From positions 310,001-374,000 of the forward strand of contig NZ_AP023421.1 in assembly GCF_018408705.1 (NCBI RefSeq): 64,000 bases of DNA, written 5' to 3'. The stretch is from Pusillibacter faecalis. Lineage in GTDB: Bacteria; Bacillota; Clostridia; Oscillospirales; Oscillospiraceae. Under the pieces are notes generated by a model. It was not told the DNA's origin, ran no database searches, and saw only the letters and a list, made by a program, of their open reading frames with translations. Below are positions 1-9,139 of the stretch, in pieces (the stretch's first letter is position 1; every line of letters begins with the position of its first letter). The translations under genes and the position numbers were made by a program.

Positions 1-405
1 CACACCGAAAATCGCGTCGATCAGCACATGGCTCTTCCCACACCAGGCGCGCTGTTCTTCGTTTTCCGGCTCAAAGTGTTCCAGCTCCAAGCCGCACTCG
101 CTGAGGCGGCGTGTCTCCTCCAAGGCATCCTGTGTCAGCTTCTCGTAGCTGCCTACCAGAAAGGCCCTCACATGGACCCCCTTGAGGAACAGCTTTCTTG
201 CAGCCGAAATACCGTCTCCGCCGTTATTTCCCGCGCCGCACAGCACTGCCGCCCGGCACTTTCCGGGCCGCCTCGGCAACAGTTCCAGAGCAGTCTGGAC
301 AATCCCATCCGCTGCCTGCTCCATCAAATCTATGGAGGGAATTCCATCCTCCTCTGTCGCCAGACGGTCCAATTCTCGCATCTGTACCGCTGTGGCCAGT
401 TTCAT
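1..405 (-). CDS. nnrE: NAD(P)H-hydrate epimerase domain (N-terminal part, cut by window edge)
   Basis: Reads 135 codons without a stop from an ATG at 405 to the window edge, so the C-terminus is missing. The protein begins MKLATAVQMRELDRLATEE and carries the YjeF_N signature GAGNNGGDG at residues 57-65 and a LIDAIFG motif near 127-133. This domain epimerises damaged R-NAD(P)HX to the S form. In Firmicutes it is commonly fused to an ADP/ATP-dependent NAD(P)HX dehydratase domain, which would lie outside the window; the fusion is inference. It is divergent from the XRE gene at 611, with about 205 bp of shared upstream DNA. Confidence 0.9.
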   Translation of the reverse strand, partial: MKLATAVQMRELDRLATEEDGIPSIDLMEQAADGIVQTALELLPRRPGKCRAAVLCGAGNNGGDGISAARKLFLKGVHVRAFLVGSYEKLTQDALEETRRLSECGLELEHFEPENEEQRAWCGKSHVLIDAIFGV

Positions 406-610
406 AATCGCCGCCTCCCGTCTTTTTCTCCATTATAAAAACGACGGCTTACTTTTGCAATGATTTTTCTTTTCCGAAACCGAAAACTCTGATAAAATCA
501 AGGATGCAACCGCAACTGTACATATCGCGCGTGAAACGCAACCTGAAATCGCTGGCATTGCGGCCCTTGCTTTCCTACAATCATTCCATCAATACACAGG
601 AGGTTTTCTC

Positions 611-1510
611 ATGGCATTTCCTGAAAATCTGCAGTTTATCCGCGCTCGGGTGGGGCTGACCCAGGAGCAGCTGGCAGAGCAGCTTGAGGTCTCCCGGCAG
701 TCCGTCAGCAAATGGGAGGGTGGGCAGAGCTTCCCTGAGATGGAGACGCTGCTGCACATTTGCAACCTATATGATGTAAATCTGGATGTCCTGCTGCGTG
801 GCAGCGTGGAGGAAAGTCAAGTGGCAGATACTGCACAATATGACGCTTTTATGAATCGCTTTTCCAGACAAATATCCTTTGCCGTCGGCGGCATTCTCGC
901 CGGTGTTGGCGGGATGTTGCTGCTTCAGGCCTGGGGCGGCTTTCCTGATGGGTTGTCCGGCGCGCTCTTTCTTTTTGTGGTGTCCATATGCGTGGTGGTC
1001 ATTGTAGCTTCTGGGATGCAGCAGCAGAACTTTTGCAAACGGCATCCGGTGATCGCGGATTTCTATACCCAGGAGGAAAAAGAGGTTTTTCACCAGAAAT
1101 TCGTCTGGTACATCGCCGGCGGCGTCGGAGCCATTCTCTTTGGCGCGGTACTGCTGATCCTCTCCTGTACCTATCTGCCGGAACGGGAGCCTTACGAAAC
1201 TCTGGTGGTGGGCTGTTTCATGCTGATCGTGGCAGGGGCTGTGACAGCCCTGGTTTACGGCGGGATGCAGGATGACAAATACAAAATATGGAAGTATAAC
1301 CGCGACAACAATCCCACGCCGGAGGCCAGACGGCGCCTGAATCTGATCGGCGCCGCCTGCGGCGTCGTCATGCTGCTGGCAACCGCCGTCTATGTGGGGC
1401 TGGGTCTCACCAAGGAACTGTGGGGCAGCGCCTGGTGGGTGTTTCCCGTGGGCGGCCTTCTCTGCGGCGTGGTCCATGTCATTCTGGACCCCTATAAGGG
1501 GGAGGAATAA
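611..1510 (+). CDS. XRE-family regulator with C-terminal membrane domain
   Basis: 299 aa. Residues 1-62 form a helix-turn-helix with the pattern RVGLTQEQLAEQL...SRQSVSKWEGG, typical of the XRE/Cro family. The rest contains about six hydrophobic segments (roughly 93-114, 119-138, 165-190, 196-220, 245-268, 275-293), so the protein is probably a membrane-tethered DNA-binding regulator. The ATG at 611 follows an aggaggt ribosome site. It stands alone, with a hairpin downstream. The signal or target genes cannot be told from the sequence. This architecture recurs in Clostridia without an assigned role. Confidence 0.85.
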   Translation: MAFPENLQFIRARVGLTQEQLAEQLEVSRQSVSKWEGGQSFPEMETLLHICNLYDVNLDVLLRGSVEESQVADTAQYDAFMNRFSRQISFAVGGILAGVGGMLLLQAWGGFPDGLSGALFLFVVSICVVVIVASGMQQQNFCKRHPVIADFYTQEEKEVFHQKFVWYIAGGVGAILFGAVLLILSCTYLPEREPYETLVVGCFMLIVAGAVTALVYGGMQDDKYKIWKYNRDNNPTPEARRRLNLIGAACGVVMLLATAVYVGLGLTKELWGSAWWVFPVGGLLCGVVHVILDPYKGEE

Positions 1511-1512
1511 CA

Positions 1513-1547
1513 GCATCCCCATTCCAGCAAAAGCGGAATGGGGATGC
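1513..1547. terminator. Hairpin between convergent genes
   Basis: A 13-bp perfect inverted repeat (GCATCCCCATTCC and its complement) around a 9-nt loop lies 2 bp after the XRE stop. There is no strong T-tract. It separates this gene from the convergent acetyltransferase. Confidence 0.6.
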
Positions 1548-1582
1548 ATCCATATTCCATGTTTGCAAGCAGGCTGATAAAC

Positions 1583-2227
1583 TTATGACAGCGAGTTGAT
1601 AACCTCCTGCACCTCATTAAAAAATCTAGATAGGTGGAAGCCGTCTGCAACGGCGTGATGGATGTTCATCGTGAGCGGCATCATCAGCTCCCCATGCTCC
1701 CTTTCATACTTCCCCCACGTTACAACAGGTGCCAGAAACTTTCCTTCATCAAAAACGTGCACATCAAAATGCTGGTATCTCACCCATGGCAGACAGGACG
1801 CGTCAAAAAAATTAGGCGGCTGGCGCTCCATCACAGCGCGCGCGTTTTTATACCGCTCCCTGTCAGCCAGGAACCTGGCATGAAATTCAAAGAGATCGTC
1901 CGAGTATTCCGTGACCAGCGTGACCAGTTTGGTAAAATTTTGATCCTCCTGATGGAAGCCGGCATAGGAGGGGGACACAGAGTCCCACTTGATAAGATGT
2001 CCTTCCTCATCCCAGCTGTACTTGAATTCATCATGGGCGTTGATCACCCTGGATACCACCCACAGCATGGAGGGATAAAATTTCAGATGGTGGTCTTTGA
2101 TGTATGCGTCCAGCGGCGTTACAGAAATCTCCACGGTCAGGCTCATGACGATGCGCATGTTGTTAATATAGAATTGAAAGAGCTTTCCCCGGTCCCAGCT
2201 ATCCAGATCTATTCTTGTACATTTCAT
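1583..2227 (-). CDS. CatA-like O-acetyltransferase (chloramphenicol acetyltransferase family)
   Basis: 214 aa from the ATG at 2227, which is preceded by ggaggaaaccat; the open frame extends much further upstream but the upstream part lies across the T-box leader in antisense and is not convincing. The C-terminal HHAVADGFH (about residues 190-198) is the CAT catalytic HHxxxDG motif, and the central PSYAGFHQEDQNF region and length (about 215 aa) match type-A CAT. The family transfers acetyl from acetyl-CoA to chloramphenicol or other acceptors. Chromosomal members often have unknown substrates, so resistance is not assured. Confidence 0.85.
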   Translation of the reverse strand: MKCTRIDLDSWDRGKLFQFYINNMRIVMSLTVEISVTPLDAYIKDHHLKFYPSMLWVVSRVINAHDEFKYSWDEEGHLIKWDSVSPSYAGFHQEDQNFTKLVTLVTEYSDDLFEFHARFLADRERYKNARAVMERQPPNFFDASCLPWVRYQHFDVHVFDEGKFLAPVVTWGKYEREHGELMMPLTMNIHHAVADGFHLSRFFNEVQEVINSLS

Positions 2228-2398
2228 ATGGTTTCCTCCAGATTTCTCATTGGAATCATATAATACCATACAGTGACGCTCTCTGACAAATTCTTTTACA
2301 TCGCAATCCTGTACCGGAGAACCGCACCAGCGTCTCTCCAACGGAGGATTTTGGATTTTCCTCTTGCATTTCCTCGGTTTCTGTGCTATAAAAGATAC

Positions 2399-2427
2399 TT
2401 GACACAAGCTATGAACGGGAAAATAAC
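2399..2427 (+). promoter_or_regulatory. Putative pheST promoter
   Basis: TTGACA at 2399-2404, 17-bp spacer, and a weak -10 (AATAAC) at 2422-2427, just upstream of the T-box leader. Confidence 0.45.
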
Positions 2428-2432
2428 CATGA

Positions 2433-2633
2433 AACGCCGCCAAGAGAGGTCTGGTCACCGGCTGCAAGCCAGACTGTGGACGCCTGGTTTGGTTCGCCCG
2501 GGAGCCGCCGTGGAGACACGGCCGGTGGCCCTCCGTTACCGGGGCTGCAAGTGCACGGGAGATTCCGTGAATTTGGGTGGTACCGCGGAAGCAAAGCCTT
2601 TCGTCCCAAGATAGAGGGACGGAGGGCTTTTTG
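2433..2633 (+). ncRNA. T-box riboswitch upstream of pheS (tRNA-Phe sensing)
   Basis: The T-box sequence GGGTGGTACCGCG lies at about 2575-2587 and is followed by a Rho-independent terminator (arms GCCTTTCGTCCC / GGGACGGAGGGC, 2595-2633) with a T-run. The GAGAGG / stem-loop-rich region from about 2440 is the presumed stem I. T-box leaders read uncharged tRNA and relieve termination; the downstream pheST operon implies tRNA-Phe. The specifier codon (expected TTC) was not fixed by structure. Confidence 0.88.
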
Positions 2634-2685
2634 TTTTGCCTCTGTACAGCTTGTTGATCCACATCCAAGTAAAGGAGCTTTTGAT

Positions 2686-3711
2686 ATGAAGGAACAACTG
2701 GAAGCCATTCGCAAGCATGCGCTGGAAGCCATCGCCGCTACTCGGGAGGCCGCCGAGCTGGAGTCTCTGCGGGTCAAATACCTGGGCAAAAAGGGAGAGC
2801 TGACCGCTGTTCTCAAACAGATGGGTACTCTCTCTGCCGAGCTGCGCCCCGTGATGGGGCAGATGGCCAACGAGGTCCGCGCCAACGTGGAAAAGGCCAT
2901 GGAGTCTCAGGCCTCCATTCTCTCCCAAAAGGCCATGGAGGCCCAGCTCAAGCTGGAGACAGTGGATGTCACTATCCCCGGCCGGAAAATTGAAATCGGC
3001 CACAAGCACCCTATGTACAGCGTGCTGGACGAGATCAAAGAAATTTTTATCAACATGGGCTTTGAGATCATGGATGGTCCCGAGGTGGAGGAGGCCGACT
3101 ACAACTTCACCAAGCTCAATACCCCCGACGACCACCCGGCCCGGGAGTGGTCCGACACGTTCTATCTGGACCCGGACTCTAAAACTCTGCTCCGGACTCA
3201 GACCTCCCCCATGCAGATTCGGGCCATGGAGACCTATGGCGTCCCTATCCGGATGATCTCTCCTGGTCGGGTATACCGCAAGGACGAGGTGGACGCCACC
3301 CACTCCCCCATGTTCCACCAGATCGAAGGCCTGGTAGTAGACAGGGGCATCACCATGGCAGATTTAAAGGGTACCTTGAACGCCGTTATCCGGGAAATCT
3401 ACGGTCCTGAGACTAAGACCCGGTTCCGTCCCCACCACTTCCCCTTCACCGAGCCCAGCTGCGAGGTGGACATCCAGTGCCACAAATGTGGCGGCAAAGG
3501 CTGCCCCACCTGCAAGGGAGAGGGCTGGATCGAGGTCCTCGGTGCTGGGATGGTTCATCCCAAGGTTCTCTCCGGCTGTGGCGTTGACCCGGATGAATAC
3601 TCTGGCTTTGCTTTCGGCATGGGCCTGGAGCGGCTGGCTATGGGGCAGTTCAAGATCAGCGACCTGCGGCTGATCTTTGAAAACGACATGCGGTTCCTGA
3701 GCCAGTTCTGA
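2686..3711 (+). CDS. pheS: Phenylalanine--tRNA ligase alpha subunit
   Basis: 341 aa from the ATG at 2686 behind aaaggagc; an open frame runs further upstream through the T-box leader and is not used. The N-terminal coiled coil (tRNA-binding arm, residues 1-90) is followed by the class II aminoacyl-tRNA synthetase core, with motifs such as HKHPMYSVLDEIKEIF, RTQTSPMQIR and the C-terminal GFAFGMGLERLAM (motif 3). A CxxCGGKGCPTCKGEGW segment with four cysteines is common in Firmicutes PheS. With PheT it forms the alpha2beta2 enzyme charging tRNA-Phe. It is the first gene of the T-box-controlled operon, 18 bp before pheT. Confidence 0.98.
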   Translation: MKEQLEAIRKHALEAIAATREAAELESLRVKYLGKKGELTAVLKQMGTLSAELRPVMGQMANEVRANVEKAMESQASILSQKAMEAQLKLETVDVTIPGRKIEIGHKHPMYSVLDEIKEIFINMGFEIMDGPEVEEADYNFTKLNTPDDHPAREWSDTFYLDPDSKTLLRTQTSPMQIRAMETYGVPIRMISPGRVYRKDEVDATHSPMFHQIEGLVVDRGITMADLKGTLNAVIREIYGPETKTRFRPHHFPFTEPSCEVDIQCHKCGGKGCPTCKGEGWIEVLGAGMVHPKVLSGCGVDPDEYSGFAFGMGLERLAMGQFKISDLRLIFENDMRFLSQF

Positions 3712-3729
3712 GAAAGGAGAGTAAAAACA

Positions 3730-6417
3730 ATGTTATTGTCCCGTAAATGGTTAAATGAGTTCGTCCAAGTGGAAGCAGACGACAAGGAGTTTTCTGAGGC
3801 GATGACGCTCTCCGGCTCCAAGGTGGAGAACACAGAGGTATTGAACGCTTCCTTGAAAAATGTGGTGGCGGGACGCATCATCAAGCTGGAGCGCCACCCG
3901 GACTCCGACCACATGTGGGTCTGTCAGATCGACGTGGGGGAAGCGGAGCCTGTTCAGATTGTCACCGGAGCCTGGAATATCCACGAGGGGGACTTGGTCC
4001 CCGTGGCCAAACACAACTCTTTGCTCCCCGGCGGCATGAAGATTGAAAAGGGCAAGCTCCGGGGTGTTGTCTCCAACGGCATGCTCTGTTCTCTCAAGGA
4101 GCTGAATCTTACCGTGGAACACGATTACCCTGATGCCGCTATCCTCGCCGCAGCAATTCTGGATGACTACAAGCCTTTGGACCCGGAAAAGCCCTCCATC
4201 CCGGCGGATATTCAGCCCGGACATAAGATCTATGGGCCTGTGGTGTGCGGCAGGATGCTGGAGGTAATGCCGCTCTCCGACGGTTCCTTCCACACCTGTG
4301 TAGACTTGGGCGACGCAACCGCCGTGCCGGACACCCGCTGTCAGAATCTCCACATGGGGGACTTGGTGGCCTATAACACCAAGGAAGATACCATCTGCAC
4401 CTTGGCCGACCTCCGGGCAGAGCCTGCCGAATTCCCTCACTGCATCCCGGACGGTATCTGGATTTTGAACCAGGAAGGCGTTCATCCGGGAGACGACATC
4501 GCCGCTCTGATCGGCGCGGATGACCATGTGGTGGAGTTCGAGATCACCCCCAACCGGCCTGACTGCCTCAGCGTCATCGGCCTTGCCCGGGAAGCCAGCG
4601 CCACCTTCGGCGCGGAGCTGAAACTTCACACCCCGGAGATCAAGGGCTGCGGCGGCGCTGTCACCGACCATCTGGACATCGAGATTGAGGACGGAGACCT
4701 GTGCCCCCGCTACACCGCCCGTCTGGTCAAAAATGTGAAAATCCAGCCCTCCCCCGCCTGGATGCGGGAACGGCTGCGGAACTCTGGCGTCCGCCCCATC
4801 AACAATATTGTGGATATCACCAACTACGTCATGCTGGAATACGGCCAGCCGATGCACGCCTTTGACTTCTCCTGCGTGGACGGTGGCAAGATTGTCGTCC
4901 GCACCGCCCGGGAGGGCGAGTCCATCCAGACTCTGGACGGCAAGGACCACGCCCTCTCAACCAGCATGCTCTGCATCTGCGACGAAACAAAGCCCGTGTG
5001 TGTTGCCGGCGTGATGGGCGGCGCTAACAGTGAAATCATTGGAGACACCGCCATGGTGCTCTTTGAATCTGCTAATTTCAACGGCGCCTCCGTCCGGCGC
5101 ACCGCCACCGCCCTGAATATGCGCACCGAGGCATCCGCCCGTTATGAAAAGGGCTTAGACCCCATGAATACGCTGAAGGCCGTGCAGCGGGCCTGTGAAC
5201 TGGTGGAATTGCTGGGTGCCGGTGAGGTGGTAGATGGTGTACTGGATGTGATCGCACAAGATACTGCTCCCACGGTTGTAAAGTTGGAGCCGGACAAAGT
5301 CAACCGGCTGCTGGGTACGGAAATTTCCGAGTCCGAGATGCGCCGCATTCTGCTGTCCCTAGGCTTTGAGCTGGACGGCGATGAGATACACGTCCCCTCT
5401 TGGCGTGCCGATGTGGAGCACTACTCCGATATTGCGGAGGAGGTGGCCCGTTTCTACGGCTACAACCGGATTCCAAGCACCCTCTCCGCCGGCGTGAATC
5501 CCCGCCGCGGCTTCTCCCCCGTCCAGAAGGCGGAGAATACCATCGGCGCTTTGTGCCGCACGGCGGGCTATAACGAGATCATCACCTATTCCTTCATCAG
5601 CCCCACGTATTACGACAAGATCCATCTGCCCGCGAACTCTCCCCTGCGCAATTCTCTGCGGATTCTCAATCCCCTGGGAGAGGACACTTCCATCATGCGG
5701 ACGACCACGCTGCCCTCTATGCTGGAGATTCTGACCCGGAACTACAACTACCGAAACAAGTCCGCCAAGCTCTATGAGCTGGGCCGCACCTACTTCGCAA
5801 GGCCAGACGGCCTCGCTGACGAGCCAAAGGTGCTCTCGCTTGGTGCCTATGGCCCGGATGTGGACTTTTTCGCCCTGAAGGGTGCGGTGGAGGCAGTCCT
5901 GGATGGCCTGCGCATTCCCGGCATCCGGTATACGGCGGAGCGGGAGAACCCCTCCTATCACCCCGGCCGCTGCGCCAAAGTCTGGTGCGGCAATGCTCTC
6001 CTGGGGGTTCTGGGCCAGATTCATCCTCAGGTCGCCGTCAGTTATGGCGTAGACTGTGAGCTCTACGCCGCAGAATTAAGCTTTGACGCGCTGTATGCGC
6101 ATGCGGGCGGCAAACCGGTCTATCAGCCTCTGCCCAAATTCCCGGCTGTGACCCGGGATATCGCAGTGGTATGCGATCAGTCCATTCCTGTGGCTGACCT
6201 TGAGGATTGCATCCGCCGCGGCGCCAGAGGGCTTTTGAAATCCGTCACCCTCTTTGACATCTACACTGGTGTCGGGATTCCAGCGGAAAAGAAAAGCGTC
6301 GCTTTCAATCTGGAACTCCGCTCCGACGAGCGCAACCTCACCGCCGAGGAAGCCAACGAGGACGTCAATCACATTTTAGCCCTGCTGCAATCGGAATTAG
6401 GCGCGGTTCTGCGCTGA
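3730..6417 (+). CDS. pheT: Phenylalanine--tRNA ligase beta subunit, with extra OB-like segment
   Basis: 895 aa, longer than the usual roughly 800. The order is the tRNA-binding EMAP/OB-fold (about 40-125), B3/B4 editing region, B5 domain, catalytic-like core and C-terminal FDX-ACB domain (from about 800, KFPAVTRDIAVVCDQ). Between residues about 145 and 235 there is an insertion before FEITPNRPDCLSVIGLARE. The inserted part (171-213) repeats landmarks of the OB-fold (VVxGR, SD, C, D-x-G-D/E-A, N-x-H-x-G-D-L-V), suggesting a partial domain duplication. The ATG follows gaaaggag. A strong hairpin terminator follows the stop. Confidence 0.97.
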   Translation: MLLSRKWLNEFVQVEADDKEFSEAMTLSGSKVENTEVLNASLKNVVAGRIIKLERHPDSDHMWVCQIDVGEAEPVQIVTGAWNIHEGDLVPVAKHNSLLPGGMKIEKGKLRGVVSNGMLCSLKELNLTVEHDYPDAAILAAAILDDYKPLDPEKPSIPADIQPGHKIYGPVVCGRMLEVMPLSDGSFHTCVDLGDATAVPDTRCQNLHMGDLVAYNTKEDTICTLADLRAEPAEFPHCIPDGIWILNQEGVHPGDDIAALIGADDHVVEFEITPNRPDCLSVIGLAREASATFGAELKLHTPEIKGCGGAVTDHLDIEIEDGDLCPRYTARLVKNVKIQPSPAWMRERLRNSGVRPINNIVDITNYVMLEYGQPMHAFDFSCVDGGKIVVRTAREGESIQTLDGKDHALSTSMLCICDETKPVCVAGVMGGANSEIIGDTAMVLFESANFNGASVRRTATALNMRTEASARYEKGLDPMNTLKAVQRACELVELLGAGEVVDGVLDVIAQDTAPTVVKLEPDKVNRLLGTEISESEMRRILLSLGFELDGDEIHVPSWRADVEHYSDIAEEVARFYGYNRIPSTLSAGVNPRRGFSPVQKAENTIGALCRTAGYNEIITYSFISPTYYDKIHLPANSPLRNSLRILNPLGEDTSIMRTTTLPSMLEILTRNYNYRNKSAKLYELGRTYFARPDGLADEPKVLSLGAYGPDVDFFALKGAVEAVLDGLRIPGIRYTAERENPSYHPGRCAKVWCGNALLGVLGQIHPQVAVSYGVDCELYAAELSFDALYAHAGGKPVYQPLPKFPAVTRDIAVVCDQSIPVADLEDCIRRGARGLLKSVTLFDIYTGVGIPAEKKSVAFNLELRSDERNLTAEEANEDVNHILALLQSELGAVLR

Positions 6418-6421
6418 AAAA

Positions 6422-6456
6422 AGCACCGGCTGGATAAAAAGTCCAGCCGGTGCTTT
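6422..6456. terminator. Terminator after pheT, shared with the convergent gene
   Basis: Perfect 13-bp stem (AGCACCGGCTGGA and complement) with a TTAAAA-type loop, flanked by AAAA on one side and TTTC on the other. It can serve both convergent transcripts. Confidence 0.85.
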
Positions 6457-6458
6457 CA

Positions 6459-7116
6459 TCATTGGATATGCGCGCCCAAAAAGCTGAATAACCGCAGGAG
6501 CGGCTCCCAGAGGTCTGGATGGTGCTCTTTAAGAAACTGTTCCACCTGAACGGCAGCCAAACCGTTTCCCCATAACAACGTGTGCTGCCCCGTAGCCTCC
6601 TGGCCAATCGCTGTCTGCCCCATGGCTGCAACGCCCACTGCAATCTGGTCGCCCACTGCAGCAACGCCTCCTGCGTAAACTCCCACAGCGGCGGAGCCAA
6701 AGGCAGCCACGCCTACCGCAAGAGCCCCCAGGGAACAGACCCCCGCGGCCAGCGCGCCGATGGAAAGAACCCCCACAGAGAACGCGCCCAAGCTGAACGC
6801 TCCCACGGAAGCGGCCCCCAGCGCTACAACCCCCACCGCCGCATTGCCAATGGCGATAATTCCCTTTGCTACACTCTCCCTGCCAAAAAGCCCGTGGCGT
6901 GTCAAACGGATAGACACCAGCGGAATCCCGAACACGCGCGTCTTACTGTCGTAGGTATATCCTTTCATATACCGCGCCAGGTCCGCAACGGTCTCCTCCA
7001 AGCGTTCGGCGTTGGCGCTGGCTTCCTCTTCCACCCAGTCCTTTACCAGATAGTCCACACTGACCTCAAACAGCTCCGAGAGAGCGATCAGCTTGCCGAG
7101 CTCCGGCACCGCTGTG
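6459..7116 (-). pseudogene. 3' part of an XRE regulator gene with pentad repeats, split by mobile element 1
   Basis: Encodes the C-terminal part of an XRE protein (PELGKLIALSELFEVSVDYL..., the end of the HTH domain) followed by an unusual repeat region in which about every fifth residue is glycine, pattern [A/S]-hydrophobic-G-x-x, over roughly 80 residues. The reading frame enters from element DNA and meets a stop at 7133; no ribosome site supports the internal GTG at 7109. The missing N-terminus, ending ...SVSKWESG, lies at 14642-14752 on the same strand. Joining the two at a GG dinucleotide restores SKWESG-TAVPELGKL, a normal XRE sequence of about 256 aa. Confidence 0.88.
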
Positions 7117-7149
7117 CCGGTATCACATAGTTAAAGATATTGGTATCAT

Positions 7150-8772
7150 TCAATCAATTTTGCCGATAAAGCGGTAGAAGATTTCTACCTCCTGTTCCCG
7201 GCTTCCGTCCTCACCTTTGACCGCTTCATGGACAACGATTTTTTCAATCAGCATATTCAAAAGTTCGGCGGTCAGTTCTGTTGGATTGACGCACTCTTTC
7301 ATCAAGGCAATCCATTTTTCTGCGTCTACGGCGTTCTGGCTTTCAGTGGCGATAGCGGATTGAAGCTGTTCAATCTTTTCGTCCAGTTCAGCCTGTTCGC
7401 TTTGGTACTTCCCGGACAGCATAGAGAAGTTGTATTCCGTGATACGCCCCGCCGCCCAGTCCTCATACATCCGGGCAAACAAAGTATCGACTTCGGCTTT
7501 TCGCTTCTCTGCCTTTTTCAGTTCTGCGGCCTGCTTCTTTCTTGCGGCAGCCTGTCCCTTATCAGTGGCATTTAACAGCTGCTTCAAGAGCCGTTCTTCA
7601 TCATGCTGTACCAGCCCCGACCAGTATTGCAGACGGGAGAGGACATAGGCATAAAGCACATCATAACGGATATAGTGCATGGAGCATTGGCGTGTGCCCT
7701 GCCCGTACTTGCTACAATGATAATGGCCGTAAGGCTTGCTGTTCTGCCTGTTCTCCCCATAGGACAGCGACCAGCCGCAATCCGCACATTTTACCAATCC
7801 GGAAAAAATCTGCGTTGTACCATCCTTGCACTTCCTGCGGCGGTTTGCTATCTGCTCCTGTACCTGCCGGAAAACCTGCTCGCTGATAATCGGCTCCTGC
7901 GTGTTCTCCACCCGCACCCATTCACTTTGGGGCTTGCGTACCCTCCGCTTGTTCTTAAAGGAAATGTTCGTTTCCCGGTAATGAATGGTATGGCCGATAT
8001 AGGTTTCGTCTTTCATAATGCTCTTGACCTGGGCTATCGTCCATGCGTAGCTTTTTTCCTCCGGCGCACCCGCATAGATGTTTGCAAAAGTCCCGTCACG
8101 CTGGAAGTTGATAAATCCCGGTGTGGGAACCTTTTCCGCAATCAGTATTCTTGTGATACTGGCCGCCCCTCTGCCATGAATAGCAAGGTCAAAAATCTTC
8201 TCCACTATCCAGCGGGTTTCCTCGTCGATTATCAGCTTGTTTTTGATTTCCGGGTGTTTCCTGTACCCGATGGGAGCATAGGCGCCGATACGCTGTCCTG
8301 TGGCAAACTTTGCTTTGAAAGCGGCCTTTACCTTGCGGCTTGTATCTTTCGCAAACCATTCATTGAACAGGTTTTTGAACGGGACAAAATCGGAAAGCCC
8401 TTTCTCTGTGTCCTCATTCTCCGCAACGGCGATGTAGCGAACCCGTTTCTCCGGGAACAGAAATTCCAGATAGTAGTCCATCATCACATGTTCCCGCCCG
8501 AAACGGGACAGGTCTTTCGTGACAATGCAGTTTACTTTTCCGGCTTCCATATCGTCCATCATGCGCTGAAAATCCGGCCGTTCAAAGTTCGTCCCCGACC
8601 AGCCATCGTCCACATACTCACCGACTACATGAAGCCCCTGTTCCTTTGCGTACTGTTGCAGGATTGTCCGCTGTGTTTCAATGCTTACGCTGTCACCATA
8701 GTTTTCATCGTCCCGGCTCAATCTCATATAAAGCGCCGTGTTGTAAATCGTAGTATTGTAAGGTTGTTTCAC
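7150..8772 (-). CDS. Large serine recombinase of element 1 (TnpX/TndX-like)
   Basis: 540 aa from a GTG at 8772 behind aaggaggattttt. The resolvase domain is at residues 10-160 with catalytic Ser19 in Y-x-R-L-S and downstream RFGRE/arginine motifs. The recombinase domain follows (about 180-300), then a zinc ribbon beginning CADCG near 343, a coiled coil (about 400-490) and a C-terminal DUF4368-like segment. Such enzymes cut at a 2-bp core and integrate or excise circular elements, which fits the GG core deduced at the element borders. It is the terminal gene, 32 bp inside the left border, as in Tn4451-type elements. Confidence 0.95.
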   Translation of the reverse strand: MKQPYNTTIYNTALYMRLSRDDENYGDSVSIETQRTILQQYAKEQGLHVVGEYVDDGWSGTNFERPDFQRMMDDMEAGKVNCIVTKDLSRFGREHVMMDYYLEFLFPEKRVRYIAVAENEDTEKGLSDFVPFKNLFNEWFAKDTSRKVKAAFKAKFATGQRIGAYAPIGYRKHPEIKNKLIIDEETRWIVEKIFDLAIHGRGAASITRILIAEKVPTPGFINFQRDGTFANIYAGAPEEKSYAWTIAQVKSIMKDETYIGHTIHYRETNISFKNKRRVRKPQSEWVRVENTQEPIISEQVFRQVQEQIANRRRKCKDGTTQIFSGLVKCADCGWSLSYGENRQNSKPYGHYHCSKYGQGTRQCSMHYIRYDVLYAYVLSRLQYWSGLVQHDEERLLKQLLNATDKGQAAARKKQAAELKKAEKRKAEVDTLFARMYEDWAAGRITEYNFSMLSGKYQSEQAELDEKIEQLQSAIATESQNAVDAEKWIALMKECVNPTELTAELLNMLIEKIVVHEAVKGEDGSREQEVEIFYRFIGKID

Positions 8773-8872
8773 CGTTAAAAATCCTCCTTCTAAAGAAACA
8801 ACCCACGCTTACAATACTTTTGCTCTATGGCAATTATATCATAAGCGTGGGCGTGTTATCAATGATGGGCTA

Positions 8873-9067
8873 TCAGGTTGAAGCGGCTTTTTCTGCGGTA
8901 TGCCGCACCACATCTACAATCAGATCACCGAGGGGCTTCCCGCCTGCGGCGAAGTGTTCGGAGATTTTTATACGGTTGTTCCCACATACAAAATACTGCG
9001 TGCCGTTCTCTGCTTGTATGACCTGCCCTGTCCGGGGTGTGAAAATATCGCTTTCGCTTTTTGCCAT
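8873..9067 (-). CDS. Small transposon-encoded TnpW-like protein
   Basis: 64 aa from the ATG at 9067 behind atggaggacactgg; a longer in-frame start at 9109 lacks a ribosome site. The protein contains a G-T-x-Y-x-V...GGKPLGDLI pattern that recalls the small TnpW-type proteins encoded next to the recombinase in Tn4451-like elements. Function unknown; a role as accessory or directionality factor is only a suggestion from its position 100 bp upstream of the recombinase. The related small protein of element 2 occupies the same place. Confidence 0.7.
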   Translation of the reverse strand: MAKSESDIFTPRTGQVIQAENGTQYFVCGNNRIKISEHFAAGGKPLGDLIVDVVRHTAEKAAST

Positions 9068-9139
9068 CCAGTGTCCTCCATATTCAGTTTTCAAGGTACA
9101 ATGCCGCACAAAGGCGGCGAAAATTTCTGCTTATATCTA

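Noticed and set aside
2228..2668. Upstream extension of the CAT-like frame by 147 codons
   Set aside because: It runs antisense through the pheS T-box leader, and a strong ribosome site exists at the internal ATG (2227).
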